DNA of 64,000 nucleotides from Stutzerimonas stutzeri (GCF_000590475.1 NZ_CP007441.1:1697231-1761230); one strand, 5' to 3'; counted from the first letter of the stretch, positions 26,163-36,063 are shown. The notes: a model not told the origin generated them from the sequence alone. Numbers and translations: made by a program.

Positions 26163-28610
26163 TCAGCGGATCTTTCCGGGACTCAGCGCTAATGGTTCCT
26201 TGGCAAAGTCGTCGACGCTGATGACCTTGCGCCGCGCCGCCTCCGCTGTGGTCAGTTGTTGTGCCTCTTCTGCATCAAGGACACCGGCGACCAGTGCCGC
26301 AGCGATCGGATCTTCTCCTGCGGTGGGTTTGAACTCACCGCTCTTAAGCGCTTTATGCAGTTTCTTCTGCAGTGGTTGTGCAGCGGCTATGGTGTCGAAG
26401 GCGTCTCGCAAGGCTCCGAAGGCCTCGTCGGTGCCGAGCGGGCGATAGACCCCATCCAAGATTTGCTCCAGCGCCGGATCGCCTTCGGGGCGGCCGAGAA
26501 TGCCCGCAATTTCGGCATCCAGCATGTCAGACGGACCCTTATGGCGCGCACCGAAGGGGAACACCAAGACCTGCAACACACCGCCGAGGATGCGGTTGGG
26601 GAAGTTCGCCAGCGTGTCGGCCAACGCTTGCTCGGCTTTGCACAGGCAATCTTCCATTGCCCAGCGCAGCAGCGGCGCCTGCTCGATTGGGTGGCCAAGG
26701 TCGTGGTAGCGCTTGAGCGCCGCGGATGCCAGGTATAGGTGGCTGAGCACATCGCCGAGCCGTGCCGACAAGCGTTCCCGGCGCTTCAGTTCGCCGCCGA
26801 GCAACATCATGGACAGGTCCGCGAGCATGGCAAATGCCGCGGCAATCCGGTTCAGTGAACGAAAGTAAGGCCGTGTCAGGTCGTTGCCTGGCGCCTTGCC
26901 GAGCAGGCCGAAGGTCAGCCCGAGCACCAATGTGCTGGCCGTGTTGCTGACAGCGAAGCCGACGTGCTGCATTAACAGCTTGTCGAATTTATTCACAGCA
27001 GCCTCGCGGTCGGGTTCGTGCACCAACTCCATCTCACGAAGCACGAACGGATGGCAGCGAATCGCACCCTGGCCGAAGATCATCAGGTTGCGCGAGAGGA
27101 TGTTCGCGCCTTCAACCGTGATCGAGATCGGTGCTGACAGCCACAGGCGGCCAAGGTAGTTGTTCGGTCCCATGATGATCCCTTTGCCGCCGTGGATATC
27201 CATGGCGTCGGTGATGCACTCGCGGCCGCGCTCGGTCAGGTGGTATTTGAGGATGGCCGAGAGGACCGAAGGCTTCTCGCCCAGGTCGACCGCGTTGGCT
27301 GTCAGAATCCGGGCGCTGTCCATCAGCCAGGCATTGCCGCCGATCCGCGCAAGCGGCTCCTGAATGCCTTCGAACGCCGACAGCGGCACATTGAATTGCT
27401 CGCGGATCTGCGCATAACGACCGCTGACGTAGCTGCAGGTCTTGGCCGCGCTCGCGCCGGTAGCCGGCAACGAAATGGAGCGACCGACGGACAGGCAGTT
27501 CATCAGCATCATCCAGCCTTTGCCGATCATGTCGCGCCCGCCGATGATGGCTTCCAGCGGGACGAATACGTCTTTGCCCCAGTTAGGGCCATTCATGAAG
27601 GCCGCACCCAGGGGGAGGTGGCGACGACCGATCTCGACGCCCGCGGTGTCGGTCGGAATTAGCGCCAGGCTGATGCCGAGTTCCTCCTGATCGCCAAGCA
27701 GATGCTCAGGATCGTAGGTCTTGAAGGCCACGCCCAGCAGGGTCGCGACCGGGCCCAGTGTGATGTAGCGCTTTTCCCAATTCAGGCGCAGGCCGATCAC
27801 TTCCTCGCCCTGCCATTGACCTTTGCAGATCACCCCGCTGTCGTTCATCGCGCCAGCGTCGGAACCTGCATAGGGGCCGGTCAGGGCGAAGCAGGGGATG
27901 TCAGTGCCATTGGCCAGGCGCGGCAGATAATGGTTGCGCTGCTCCTCGGTGCCGTAGTGCATCAGTAGCTCGGCTGGCCCCAAGGAGTTGGGTACCATCA
28001 CGGTCGTCGCAAGATCACCGCTGCGGGTGGCCAGCTTCATGACGATTTGCGAGTGCGCATAGGCCGAAAAGCCTTTGCCGCCGTATTCCTTGGGGATGAT
28101 CAAGGCGAAGAAGCCTTCGGCCTTGATGTAGTTCCACGCTTCCTCAGGCAGGTCCATTCGCTGGCCGATTTCCCAGTCGCTGACCATCGCGCAGAGGGTT
28201 TCGGTTGGGCCGTCGATGAAGGCCTGTTCTTCTGCGGTGAGGGCTGCTTTCGGGTAGTTCAGCAGGACGTCCCAATCGGGTTTGCCACTGAACAGCTGGC
28301 CATCCCACCAGACGGTGCCGGCGTCGATGGCATCGCGCTCCGTGTCGGAGATGGGTGGCAGCACCTTCTTGAACCAATCGAACATCGGGCCGCTGAAATA
28401 CTTGATCCGCAAGTCGGCCACCAGCAATGGGACCGCGACGGCGATCAGCATGAGCCAGAGGATGACCATCAGCCAGGTCGGGGTATCCTCGGCTGCCCCC
28501 ATTAGCACCAGATACGCCGCGACGATGGCCAGCGCGGGCACAGGGGATAGACGTAGGTGAGCGATGACGGCGATGCCGAGCAGTAATACGAGCAGCCAGA
28601 GCAGGGTCAT
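26163..28610 (-). CDS. fadE: Acyl-CoA dehydrogenase FadE, long membrane-associated type
   Basis: An 815-residue acyl-CoA dehydrogenase matching the length of E. coli FadE (YafH), which starts fatty-acid beta-oxidation. Two or three hydrophobic segments fill residues 1-70 (LLWLLVLLLGIAVIAHL and LMVILWLMLIAVAVPLL), anchoring it to the inner membrane. The catalytic core has CFALTGPYAGSDAGAMND, MDIHGGKGIIMGPNNYLGR and SITVEGANILSRNLMIFGQGA. The C-terminal 250 residues are the FadE-specific domain. Orthologous in position to PA2815. Divergent from the ABC-2 exporter pair. Confidence 0.93.
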   Translation of the reverse strand: MTLLWLLVLLLGIAVIAHLRLSPVPALAIVAAYLVLMGAAEDTPTWLMVILWLMLIAVAVPLLVADLRIKYFSGPMFDWFKKVLPPISDTERDAIDAGTVWWDGQLFSGKPDWDVLLNYPKAALTAEEQAFIDGPTETLCAMVSDWEIGQRMDLPEEAWNYIKAEGFFALIIPKEYGGKGFSAYAHSQIVMKLATRSGDLATTVMVPNSLGPAELLMHYGTEEQRNHYLPRLANGTDIPCFALTGPYAGSDAGAMNDSGVICKGQWQGEEVIGLRLNWEKRYITLGPVATLLGVAFKTYDPEHLLGDQEELGISLALIPTDTAGVEIGRRHLPLGAAFMNGPNWGKDVFVPLEAIIGGRDMIGKGWMMLMNCLSVGRSISLPATGASAAKTCSYVSGRYAQIREQFNVPLSAFEGIQEPLARIGGNAWLMDSARILTANAVDLGEKPSVLSAILKYHLTERGRECITDAMDIHGGKGIIMGPNNYLGRLWLSAPISITVEGANILSRNLMIFGQGAIRCHPFVLREMELVHEPDREAAVNKFDKLLMQHVGFAVSNTASTLVLGLTFGLLGKAPGNDLTRPYFRSLNRIAAAFAMLADLSMMLLGGELKRRERLSARLGDVLSHLYLASAALKRYHDLGHPIEQAPLLRWAMEDCLCKAEQALADTLANFPNRILGGVLQVLVFPFGARHKGPSDMLDAEIAGILGRPEGDPALEQILDGVYRPLGTDEAFGALRDAFDTIAAAQPLQKKLHKALKSGEFKPTAGEDPIAAALVAGVLDAEEAQQLTTAEAARRKVISVDDFAKEPLALSPGKIR

Positions 28611-28993
28611 GTGGATTTCCTTGTTGAGCGAATGGCGTCCTACTTGAGCATAGGCTTTTGGGGTGAGCGGTGACGGGACGGAGCAGTGCTACTGATATCA
28701 GATAGTGACCGGAACGGGGCTGGCGAGTTCGAGAGTGACCGTAAGGGGTTGTCGCGACGTGTTGCGTTTTAGAGCGGGTTGGTCTTGCTAACGACGGCTG
28801 CCTTAGCGCGGGCACGCCGCGCGCATGACAATTGAGCGGGGGCTGCTTTCCCATACGGATCCTGGAGTTATCAGGGCCCTCCATCGCAGGGGTGCAATAC
28901 TGGCCACGTTGGGACAAAGCCTCGCGCTAATGTTGCAATTGCGCCAAGGTGCCCTTATCTAATCTGAATCTCTCCACGTTGTGTGCATTCTTT
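28611..28993. promoter_or_regulatory. Divergent intergenic region between fadE and the ABC-2 exporter
   Basis: About 380 bases without a credible gene. It must contain the promoters for both directions. I looked for a GAAAC-N4-GTTTC-type PsrA/FadR site next to fadE and saw none. The half near the ABC gene has AT-rich stretches (CTTATCTAATCTGAATC) that may be a promoter. Confidence 0.4.
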
Positions 28994-29926
28994 ATGAGTA
29001 CTGCTCTGTCCATTCGGCAGTTGACCAAGGTTTACGGAAACGGCTTCGAGGCCCTCAAGGGTATCGATCTGGATGTGGCCGAAGGTGATTTCTTTGCATT
29101 GTTAGGCCCCAACGGAGCCGGCAAGTCCACCACCATTGGCATCCTTTCAACGCTGGTGAACAAGACCGGCGGCACGGTCAATGTATTTGGCCGTGATCTT
29201 GACCGAGACCCTTCTGGCCTCAAGCGGTGCCTGGGCGTCGTGCCGCAAGAATTCAACTTCAACCAGTTCGAAAAGGCCTTCGACATCCTCGTGACGCAGG
29301 CCGGTTACTACGGCATTCCGGCCAAGGTGGCCAAAGAGCGCGCCGAGCAATACCTCAACCAGCTCGGGCTGTGGGACAAGCGCGATGTGTCTTCGCGCAT
29401 GCTGTCCGGCGGCATGAAACGACGACTGATGATTGCGCGCGCGCTGATCCACCGGCCACGCCTGCTGATTCTCGATGAACCCACCGCCGGCGTGGACATC
29501 GAGCTGCGTCGCTCGATGTGGTCATTCCTTACCGAACTCAATCGTGAAGGCATCACCATCATTCTGACGACTCACTATCTGGAAGAGGCCGAGCAGCTGT
29601 GCCGCAATATCGGCATCATCGACCACGGAAAAATCGTCAGGAACACCAGCATGCGTGAGCTACTCAAGCAGTTGCATGTCGAGACTTTCCTGCTCGATCT
29701 GAAAGAGTCGCAGCTGGTGCCGCCAGAACTCGGCAACTATCCGGCACGTCTGGTCGATCACCACACCCTGGAAGTACAAGTGGACAAGAGCCAGGGCGTG
29801 ACCGACCTGTTCCGCATGCTTTCGGCGCAGGGCATTGAGGTGCTGAGTCTGCGCAACAAGACCAATCGGTTGGAGGAGTTGTTCGTTTCGATGGTAGAGA
29901 ACAATCTGCCCAAGGTGGCCAAATGA
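28994..29926 (+). CDS. ABC-2 type exporter, ATP-binding subunit
   Basis: A 310-residue ABC ATPase. Walker A GPNGAGKST near residue 40, Q-loop PQEFNFNQFEKAFDI, signature LSGGMKRRL, Walker B LLILDEPTAG and switch His in LTTHYLEEAEQL are all present, followed by a C-terminal domain of about 80 residues. It matches the YadG/PA2812 type. ATG at MSTALSIRQL is chosen over an upstream non-ATG start; the ribosome site is weak. It overlaps the permease gene by four bases (ATGA), so the two form one exporter. The substrate is unknown. Confidence 0.9.
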   Translation: MSTALSIRQLTKVYGNGFEALKGIDLDVAEGDFFALLGPNGAGKSTTIGILSTLVNKTGGTVNVFGRDLDRDPSGLKRCLGVVPQEFNFNQFEKAFDILVTQAGYYGIPAKVAKERAEQYLNQLGLWDKRDVSSRMLSGGMKRRLMIARALIHRPRLLILDEPTAGVDIELRRSMWSFLTELNREGITIILTTHYLEEAEQLCRNIGIIDHGKIVRNTSMRELLKQLHVETFLLDLKESQLVPPELGNYPARLVDHHTLEVQVDKSQGVTDLFRMLSAQGIEVLSLRNKTNRLEELFVSMVENNLPKVAK

Positions 29927-30702
29927 ACGCTGAATTCCGGCCCAATCTGGTTGCACTACAAACCATCGTTCATCGCGAGATTCGTCGCTATACACGAATC
30001 TGGCCGCAGACCTTGTTACCCCCAGCAATCACCATGGTGCTGTACTTCGTCATCTTCGGGAATCTGATCGGTGCCCGGATTGGCGAGATGGGTGGCTTCA
30101 CGTACATGGAGTACATCGTGCCGGGGCTGATCATGATGTCGGTGATCACCAACTCCTACAGCAACGTGGTGTCGAGTTTCTTCAGCAGCAAGTTTCAGCG
30201 TTCCATCGAAGAACTGCTGGTTTCGCCGGTGTCCCCGCATGTGATTCTCATCGGCTTTGCATTGGGCGGCATCACTCGTGGACTGGCCGTTGCGTTGATC
30301 GTCACGCTGCTGTCGATGTTCTTCACCGATCTGCAGGTCCATCACCTGGGCGTCACACTCCTGGTGATCACCCTGACCTCGACGATCTTCGCGCTGGGTG
30401 GATTCATCAATGCGGTGTTCGCACGCAATTTCGATGACATCTCGATCATTCCGACCTTCGTGCTGACGCCCCTGACCTACCTGGGCGGTGTCTTCTACTC
30501 GATCACGCTGCTGTCACCGTTCTGGCAGACCTTGTCGCTGGCTAACCCCATCCTGCATATGGTCAATGCGTTCCGCTACGGCATCCTCGGGGTTTCGGAC
30601 ATCCGCATCGGGATCGCTATCAGCTTTATGGCGGTGGCTGCGGTGTTGATGTATTTGTGGTGCATCCGCTTACTCAAGAGCGGCCGTGGAATGCGTCAGT
30701 AA
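29923..30702 (+). CDS. ABC-2 type exporter, permease subunit (YadH-like)
   Basis: A 259-residue permease with six predicted helices and the ABC-2 pattern of a cytoplasmic N-terminus, LIMMSVITNSYSNVVSSFF after TM2, and ARNFDDISIIPTFVLTPLTYLGGVFYS before the last helices. It is orthologous in position to PA2811 and pairs with the ATPase just upstream. Substrate unknown. Confidence 0.9.
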   Translation: MNAEFRPNLVALQTIVHREIRRYTRIWPQTLLPPAITMVLYFVIFGNLIGARIGEMGGFTYMEYIVPGLIMMSVITNSYSNVVSSFFSSKFQRSIEELLVSPVSPHVILIGFALGGITRGLAVALIVTLLSMFFTDLQVHHLGVTLLVITLTSTIFALGGFINAVFARNFDDISIIPTFVLTPLTYLGGVFYSITLLSPFWQTLSLANPILHMVNAFRYGILGVSDIRIGIAISFMAVAAVLMYLWCIRLLKSGRGMRQ

Positions 30703-30809
30703 TTGTCGGGCCCGCCTGTGGGCGTTGTGGCGTCGACCTGGGGGTTTGGCGGTGATAAACGCGGCGGGAACCGATACACTTGCGGTCATTTTTCGTACAG
30801 GTTCCTGCC

Positions 30810-31640
30810 ATGCAACACCCCGCCGAACTCTCACCGCTGGGCAAGTCCAGCGCCTATGTTGCGACCTACAGTCCTGAGCAGCTGTTTCCGATTCCACGCG
30901 CGCCGAAGTGGGCTGAGTTGGGGCTGACAGCCGATACCTTGCCCTACCGCGGCATAGATATCTGGAATTGCTATGAGCTGTCCTGGCTGCTGCCGTCCGG
31001 CAAACCGGTGGTCGCCATTGGCGAGTTCAGCATCCCGGCGGACTCGCCGAACATCATCGAGTCCAAGTCGTTCAAGCTCTATCTGAATTCGCTGAACCAG
31101 TCGGTGTTCGACAGCCGCGAGGCCCTTGCGGAGACCATGGCCAGAGACCTGTCGGCCGCAGCAGGCAAGCCCGTCGGTGTGCGCTTGCGGACGCTGGTCG
31201 AGGTCGCCCGAGAGGGGATTGCATCGCTGGCGGGACGCTGCATCGATGAGTTGGATGTTGCCATCGAACACTACGACTCGCCACGAGCCGATCTGTTGAG
31301 CTGTGACCCGGCACGCCAGGTCGAGGAATGTGTTTACAGCCATCTGTTGAAATCCAACTGTCCTGTTACCGGCCAGCCAGATTGGGGAACAGTGGTCGTC
31401 CAGTATCGCGGCGCTGCGCTGGATCACGGCAGTTTACTTGCCTATCTGGTGAGCTTCCGTCAACACGCGGACTTCCATGAGCAGTGCGTGGAGCGCATCT
31501 TCCTCGACTTGCAGCGGTTGCTGAAGCCGGAACAGCTGAGCGTCCATGCCCGCTATGTCCGCCGTGGTGGGCTGGATATCAACCCCTACCGCAGCACCGA
31601 TTTCGACGCGCCGGGCAATGGGCGGCTGGTCCGGCAATAG
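30810..31640 (+). CDS. queF: NADPH-dependent 7-cyano-7-deazaguanine reductase QueF (type II)
   Basis: A 276-residue nitrile reductase turning preQ0 into preQ1 on the queuosine pathway, which modifies the wobble base of GUN tRNAs. The length and two-fold tunnelling fold identify the long type II form. Catalytic Cys184 sits in [15 protein letters not shown], and the QueF motif [11 protein letters not shown] is near residue 84. The ATG after GGTTCCTGCC is chosen; the upstream in-frame TTG/GTG extension is not conserved. It is in the same place as PA2806. Confidence 0.94.
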   Translation: MQHPAELSPLGKSSAYVATYSPEQLFPIPRAPKWAELGLTADTLPYRGIDIWNCYELSWLLPSGKPVVAIGEFSIPADSPNIIESKSFKLYLNSLNQSVFDSREALAETMARDLSAAAGKPVGVRLRTLVEVAREGIASLAGRCIDELDVAIEHYDSPRADLLSCDPARQVEECVYSHLLKSNCPVTGQPDWGTVVVQYRGAALDHGSLLAYLVSFRQHADFHEQCVERIFLDLQRLLKPEQLSVHARYVRRGGLDINPYRSTDFDAPGNGRLVRQ

Positions 31641-31698
31641 CGGGCAAATGGAGCGTGGTTCCTGCGCGCTCTGGTCTTCGTGGTTGGCTGCGTTCCGC

Positions 31699-31965
31699 TC
31701 AGATGCCCATGTTGGCCAATGTCTGCATGATGTTGCGCAGCGTCATGGCGGTGTTGGGGTGGCTGACCTCGAAACGCTCCACCGCCAGGTTGACACCATC
31801 GACCAGCGAATCGTTCTGGTCCACCACGCCCTGGTTGGCCAGGCGAAGTTCGATGTCGTGGGCGATCACCTGTAGCGATGCACGCTCCTCTTCGGTCAGC
31901 GGTGTGTCCTGAGCCAGTTGATTACGCAACTCCGCTAGCTGCGACTGCAGATCATGTTCCGGCAT
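31699..31965 (-). CDS. DUF4404 family protein
   Basis: An 88-residue acidic helical protein (LQSQLAELRNQLAQDTPLTEEERASL, then SHPNTAMTLRNIMQTLANMGI at the end) fitting DUF4404, a small pseudomonad family without known function. The ATG has GAGGGAAG in ideal position, which decides against a longer open frame. Convergent with queF, as in PAO1. Confidence 0.82.
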   Translation of the reverse strand: MPEHDLQSQLAELRNQLAQDTPLTEEERASLQVIAHDIELRLANQGVVDQNDSLVDGVNLAVERFEVSHPNTAMTLRNIMQTLANMGI

Positions 31966-32183
31966 ATTGCTTCCCTCTGTGGTTTCGGGGCGATCTAGTC
32001 GCCGGCGCTCGATAAATGAAGGGTAAACCAGGGGTCTGGTGTTGTCTTTTCTTTGATGACACACAACGCCGGGAAGTTCGTTGCCGTTCCGCAGGTCCGG
32101 ACGCTGCCGGAAACGAGTGGAATGGATTTATACTGCTGCGCTTTGATGGACAGACACCACTATCGAACAAGGGGAAGGCCGTG

Positions 32184-32885
32184 ATGCGACTGATCGACAA
32201 GGACTGGATCGGATATTTCAGAATGACCCTCGTTGCGGCACTGGCACTGGTCGGCGCTTCGTCGCTGCAGGCGGCTGAGGAAGATCCGTGGGAAGGCGTC
32301 AACCGCGTAGTGTTCAATTTCAACGACAAAGTGGACACCTATACCCTCAAGCCGCTCGCGCAGGGTTACCAGAAGGTCACGCCGAACTTCCTCGAAGACG
32401 GCATCGGCAACGTGTTCAGCAACCTTGGTGACGTCGTGGTGCTGACCAATGATTTGCTACAAGGCAAGGTCCGCGATGCCGGCATCGACACCAGCCGTAT
32501 CCTGTTCAACAGCACCTTCGGCGTGCTGGGCTTCTTCGATGTGGCGACCCGCATGGGGCTACAAAAGAACGATGAAGACTTCGGTCAGACCCTGGGTGTC
32601 TGGGGGCTGGGCAACGGACCCTATGTCGTATTGCCGCTGCTTGGGCCGAGCACCGTGCGCGACGCGGCGGGGCGCGTGCCTGACTCCTTCCTGCAGCCTT
32701 ATCCCTACATGGACCATGTGCCGACTCGCAATGTGACCCGAGCGGTGAACGTGGTCGACCTGCGCGCCGGTTTGCTCTCGGCCGAGAAGATGATTACTGG
32801 CGACAAATACATCTTCGTCCGCAATGCCTATCTGCAGAATCGTGAGTTCCGCACGCTGGACGGCCAGGTCGAAGACGATTTCTGA
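32184..32885 (+). CDS. mlaA: MlaA (VacJ), outer-membrane phospholipid-recycling protein
   Basis: A 233-residue MlaA protein, which removes surface-exposed phospholipids from the outer membrane and passes them to MlaC. Family motifs DPWEGVNRVVFNFNDKVD, TFGVLGFFDVATRMGL and GNGPYVVLPLLGPSTVRD are complete. Unlike E. coli MlaA there is no lipobox: the signal region ends in SSLQA-AEEDPW without Cys, so it should be a soluble or peripherally held periplasmic protein cut by signal peptidase I. GGGGAAGG precedes the start. Position as PA2800. Confidence 0.92.
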   Translation: MRLIDKDWIGYFRMTLVAALALVGASSLQAAEEDPWEGVNRVVFNFNDKVDTYTLKPLAQGYQKVTPNFLEDGIGNVFSNLGDVVVLTNDLLQGKVRDAGIDTSRILFNSTFGVLGFFDVATRMGLQKNDEDFGQTLGVWGLGNGPYVVLPLLGPSTVRDAAGRVPDSFLQPYPYMDHVPTRNVTRAVNVVDLRAGLLSAEKMITGDKYIFVRNAYLQNREFRTLDGQVEDDF

Positions 32886-32916
32886 TCGAGTAGGAGCGTT
32901 CTGGCCCGCGCTGTCA

Positions 32917-32940
32917 GCCCCACGCAGCCGGCTGTGGGGC
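32917..32940 (+). terminator. Hairpin after mlaA
   Basis: GCCCCAC and GTGGGGC form a seven-base-pair stem whose loop GCAGCCGGCT can fold further. It lies about 30 bases after mlaA and before the convergent PilZ gene. No T-run. Confidence 0.5.
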
Positions 32941-32966
32941 GTAACAATGGTAGGAGCAGTTGCCGC

Positions 32967-33266
32967 TTAGCTCATCGAGAGGATGGTCAACCCAAGGCTT
33001 TGTCGACCATCTCCATGGGTGTCGACCCGTACCACCTCGGTTTCAGCTTCCAGACCCTTCAGTTCCTTGTGTTCGGAAGGGATGTGCACCTGCACTTTGT
33101 CGCCGATTTGCAGGTGTGTCGCCGCAAGCACCTGCATGCCGGTGCTTGAAAGATCCTGACAGATCGCCTCGTAATGCTGCCCGTCTTGAACGAGGGTGAT
33201 CGCGGTCTCGATCTGCATACGGATGAAGTCGCGTTTTTCGCTGTAGTCCCGATCAGTCTGGGTCAT
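32967..33266 (-). CDS. PilZ domain protein
   Basis: A 99-residue single PilZ domain. The c-di-GMP motifs are recognisable as KRDFIRMQIE (RxxxR) near residue 12 and DLSSTGMQV (D/NxSxxG) near residue 39, so binding is likely. It has no partner domain. It lies divergent from rssB, as PA2799 does in P. aeruginosa, which puts c-di-GMP sensing beside a sigma-factor control pair. Confidence 0.88.
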   Translation of the reverse strand: MTQTDRDYSEKRDFIRMQIETAITLVQDGQHYEAICQDLSSTGMQVLAATHLQIGDKVQVHIPSEHKELKGLEAETEVVRVDTHGDGRQSLGLTILSMS

Positions 33267-33471
33267 CTTTTTCGTCCTCTAAGTTCTGCTTGTGCCCGTT
33301 CTTATAACGCCCGCCAATTCGACCTGTAAAGCACAGACGGAGCGGGCGTGCTCGGCTTGAAACGCAGATCGTATGGGAGTACCGTCTGCGCCTTGAAAAG
33401 ATCCCTTGCCCAGCGTTCGCGCGGGGCCGATGCTTTCGCCAATCATCCTGGCGATACCGCCTGGTAGGAAC

Positions 33472-34656
33472 ATGCACAACCCAAGCGCGACCCTGCTGAT
33501 CATAGATGACGACGATGTGGTACGAGCCAGTCTGGCCGCCTATCTGGATGACAGTGGTTTCAAGGTCCTGCAGGCGCCCAATGGGCGGCGGGGCATGGAG
33601 CTGTTTGACGCCGAGCGGCCTGACCTGGTGATCTGCGATCTGCGCATGCCGCAGATGGATGGCCTGGAGCTTATCCGGCTGATCAGCGAGCGCCAGGTCG
33701 ACCTTCCGGTTATCGTGGTGTCCGGCGCCGGTGTGATGAGCGATGCGGTGGAGGCGCTGCGTCTGGGGGCAGCCGACTACCTGATAAAGCCTCTCGAAGA
33801 CCTGGCGATGCTGGAACATTCGGTTCGCCGGGCGCTCGATCGTTCACGGTTGCGCCTGGAGAACCGTCGCTATCGTGAGCAACTGGAAACGGCCAACCGC
33901 GACCTGCAGGCCAGCTTGCATCTGTTGCAGGAAGACCAGGATGCCGGTCGCCAGGTACAGATGAACATGCTGCCGGTCACGCCGTGCAGCCTCGACGATT
34001 TCAACTTCGCCCACCAGATTATTCCGTCTCTCTATCTCTCTGGAGATTTCGTCGATTATTTCCGGGTCGATGAGCATCGTATCGGCTTCTATCTGGCCGA
34101 TGTTTCCGGCCACGGCGCCTCTTCAGCATTCGTCACTGTCTTGCTGAAGTTCATGACCACGCGCTTGCTGTACGAGTCCCGGCGGGGAGGGACTCTGCGC
34201 GCGTTCAAGCCGTCCGAGGTGCTCGATCACATCAACCGCGGGCTGATCAACTGCAAGCTTGGCAAGCACGTGACCATGCTCGGTGGAGTGATCGATCAAG
34301 AGCGCAACCTGTTGCATTACAGCATCGGCGGACATCTTCCGATGCCAGTGCTCTACACCGGCGAAACGGCGAGATACCTGGAGGGGCGAGGCTTGCCGGT
34401 TGGCCTGTTCGTCGAGGCGACCTACGATAACTATGAAATCGAACTTCCGGACTCGTTCAGCTTGACCCTGCTTTCCGATGGCATTCTGGACCTTTTGCCG
34501 GGCGAAGCCCTCAAAGATAAGGAAGCAGGACTGCCCGGCCTGATCTGCGAAGCAGGCGGTACGTTGGAAGGGCTTCAGCGAGTATTTGGCTTGGCCGATC
34601 TGGAGGATATGCCCGATGACATCGCGTTGCTGGTTTTGAGCAGGAATCTTGCATGA
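33472..34656 (+). CDS. rssB: RssB-type response regulator with PP2C phosphatase output
   Basis: A 394-residue regulator: receiver domain in residues 8-125 (acid pocket DDD at 12-14, phosphoacceptor Asp56 in VICDLRMPQMDG, Lys in YLIKPLED), a coiled-coil linker around 125-165, then a SpoIIE-like PP2C domain with GDFVDYF, LADVSGHG, LLSDGILDLLPG and DDIALLVL. All metal-binding Asp are kept, so the phosphatase should be active, unlike E. coli RssB whose output is a degenerate adaptor. The ATG after TAGGAAC is chosen over an upstream in-frame ATG. It overlaps rssC by four bases. Its target would be the phospho-STAS protein RssC. Confidence 0.9.
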   Translation: MHNPSATLLIIDDDDVVRASLAAYLDDSGFKVLQAPNGRRGMELFDAERPDLVICDLRMPQMDGLELIRLISERQVDLPVIVVSGAGVMSDAVEALRLGAADYLIKPLEDLAMLEHSVRRALDRSRLRLENRRYREQLETANRDLQASLHLLQEDQDAGRQVQMNMLPVTPCSLDDFNFAHQIIPSLYLSGDFVDYFRVDEHRIGFYLADVSGHGASSAFVTVLLKFMTTRLLYESRRGGTLRAFKPSEVLDHINRGLINCKLGKHVTMLGGVIDQERNLLHYSIGGHLPMPVLYTGETARYLEGRGLPVGLFVEATYDNYEIELPDSFSLTLLSDGILDLLPGEALKDKEAGLPGLICEAGGTLEGLQRVFGLADLEDMPDDIALLVLSRNLA

Positions 34657-35135
34657 GCACTGGTAAAATCCAGTTCGCGGAGCAGGACGGTACGTTCGTT
34701 CTCAAGTTCGTCGGCGAAATCCGGCTGACACTTTGCTCGGCGTTGGATGCAACGATCGAGAAGATTTTTTCGTCGCTGGATTTCTCATCGATCGTTATCG
34801 ATCTCACCGAGAGCCGTAGCATCGACAGCACGACGCTTGGACTGCTGGCCAAACTCTCGATTCTTTCGCGGCAGAAGGTCGGCATGTTGCCGACGCTTGT
34901 AACCACGCACGCCGACATCACCCGTCTGCTGCAGTCGATGGGCTTCGATCAGGTCTTCAATATCGTCGACCAGCCGTTGCCATCGCCTGAACAGCTCGCT
35001 GATCTGCCGAGCCAGGACCAGTCCGAAGAAGTGGTGAAGAACAAGGTACTTGAGGCTCACCGCATCCTGATGAGCCTCAATGAATCCAATCGCGAGGCGT
35101 TTCGCGACCTCGTGACGGCGCTGGAACGCTCCTGA
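34653..35135 (+). CDS. rssC: RssC, STAS-domain anti-sigma factor antagonist
   Basis: A 160-residue protein with an N-terminal STAS domain (residues 1-105) and a helical C-terminal tail. The phosphorylatable Ser59 lies in TESRSIDSTTLGLL, the SpoIIAA position. With RssB it forms a partner-switching module that in P. aeruginosa (PA2798-PA2797) influences RpoS and the choice between motile and sessile life. No kinase gene lies next to it. Translation is coupled to rssB through an ATGA overlap. Its stop codon is one base from that of convergent tal. Confidence 0.88.
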   Translation: MSTGKIQFAEQDGTFVLKFVGEIRLTLCSALDATIEKIFSSLDFSSIVIDLTESRSIDSTTLGLLAKLSILSRQKVGMLPTLVTTHADITRLLQSMGFDQVFNIVDQPLPSPEQLADLPSQDQSEEVVKNKVLEAHRILMSLNESNREAFRDLVTALERS

Positions 35136-35136
35136 C

Positions 35137-36063
35137 TCAGCGCTTCGCTTCTAGCAGCGCCTCGAGCTTCTCCTGATCGCGCGCGAACTGGCGAATACCC
35201 TCGGCCAGCTTCTCCGTAGCCATCGGATCCTCGTTCAATCCCCAGCGGAAACTATTTTCATCCAATGCGATGCGCGGCTCTGATGCGCGGCCCGGCGAGA
35301 GCTTGCGCTCCAGCGGCCCTTCTTCCTGAGCCAGCTGGCTGAGCAATTCGGGGCTGATAGTCAGGCGATCGCAGCCTGCCAAGGCTTCGATTTGCCCGGT
35401 ATTACGGAAGCTCGCCCCCATCACCACGGTCTTGTAGCCGTGCGCCTTGTAATAGTCGTAGATACGGCTGACCGACTGCACGCCTGGGTCTTCAGTGCCT
35501 GTGTAGTCGCGACTTTCATGCTTCTTGTACCAGTCATAGATGCGACCCACGAACGGTGAAATGAGAAACACGCCGGCTTCGGCGCAAGCCACGGCCTGGG
35601 TAAAGCAGAACAGCAGGGTCAGGTTGGTCTGGATGCCGGACTTCTCCAGATGCTCGGCCGCGCGGATGCCTTCCCAAGTAGAGGCCAGTTTGATCAGCAC
35701 GCGATCACGGGATACGCCCGCCTGCTCATACAGACCGATCAGGCGTTCGCCGCGCTGGACCATCGCTTCGGTATCGAAGGAAAGGCGTGCATCGACCTCG
35801 GTGGAAACGCGTCCGGGAATCAGCTTGAGCACTTCCTGTCCTACCGCGACAGCAAACAGATCGCAGCCCAGCCCGATATCGCCGGCGCAGCGGGACATCG
35901 CCGACTGCAGATGTTCCGCGTAGCGGGGCAGGGCAGCGGCCTTGAGCAGCAGCGACGGGTTGGTGGTGGCGTCTACCGGCTGCAGACGGGTGATGGCATC
36001 GAGATCGCCAGTGTCGGCGACGACGGTGGTGAACTGCTTGAGGTGTTCCAGCTTGGATGTCAT
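35137..36063 (-). CDS. tal: Transaldolase
   Basis: A 308-residue TalB-type enzyme of the pentose phosphate pathway moving a dihydroxyacetone unit from sedoheptulose-7-phosphate to glyceraldehyde-3-phosphate. Schiff-base Lys125 lies in [17 protein letters not shown]; other conserved segments are [12 protein letters not shown] and [13 protein letters not shown]. Length and start ([20 protein letters not shown]) are typical. Position as PA2796. Confidence 0.96.
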   Translation of the reverse strand: MTSKLEHLKQFTTVVADTGDLDAITRLQPVDATTNPSLLLKAAALPRYAEHLQSAMSRCAGDIGLGCDLFAVAVGQEVLKLIPGRVSTEVDARLSFDTEAMVQRGERLIGLYEQAGVSRDRVLIKLASTWEGIRAAEHLEKSGIQTNLTLLFCFTQAVACAEAGVFLISPFVGRIYDWYKKHESRDYTGTEDPGVQSVSRIYDYYKAHGYKTVVMGASFRNTGQIEALAGCDRLTISPELLSQLAQEEGPLERKLSPGRASEPRIALDENSFRWGLNEDPMATEKLAEGIRQFARDQEKLEALLEAKR

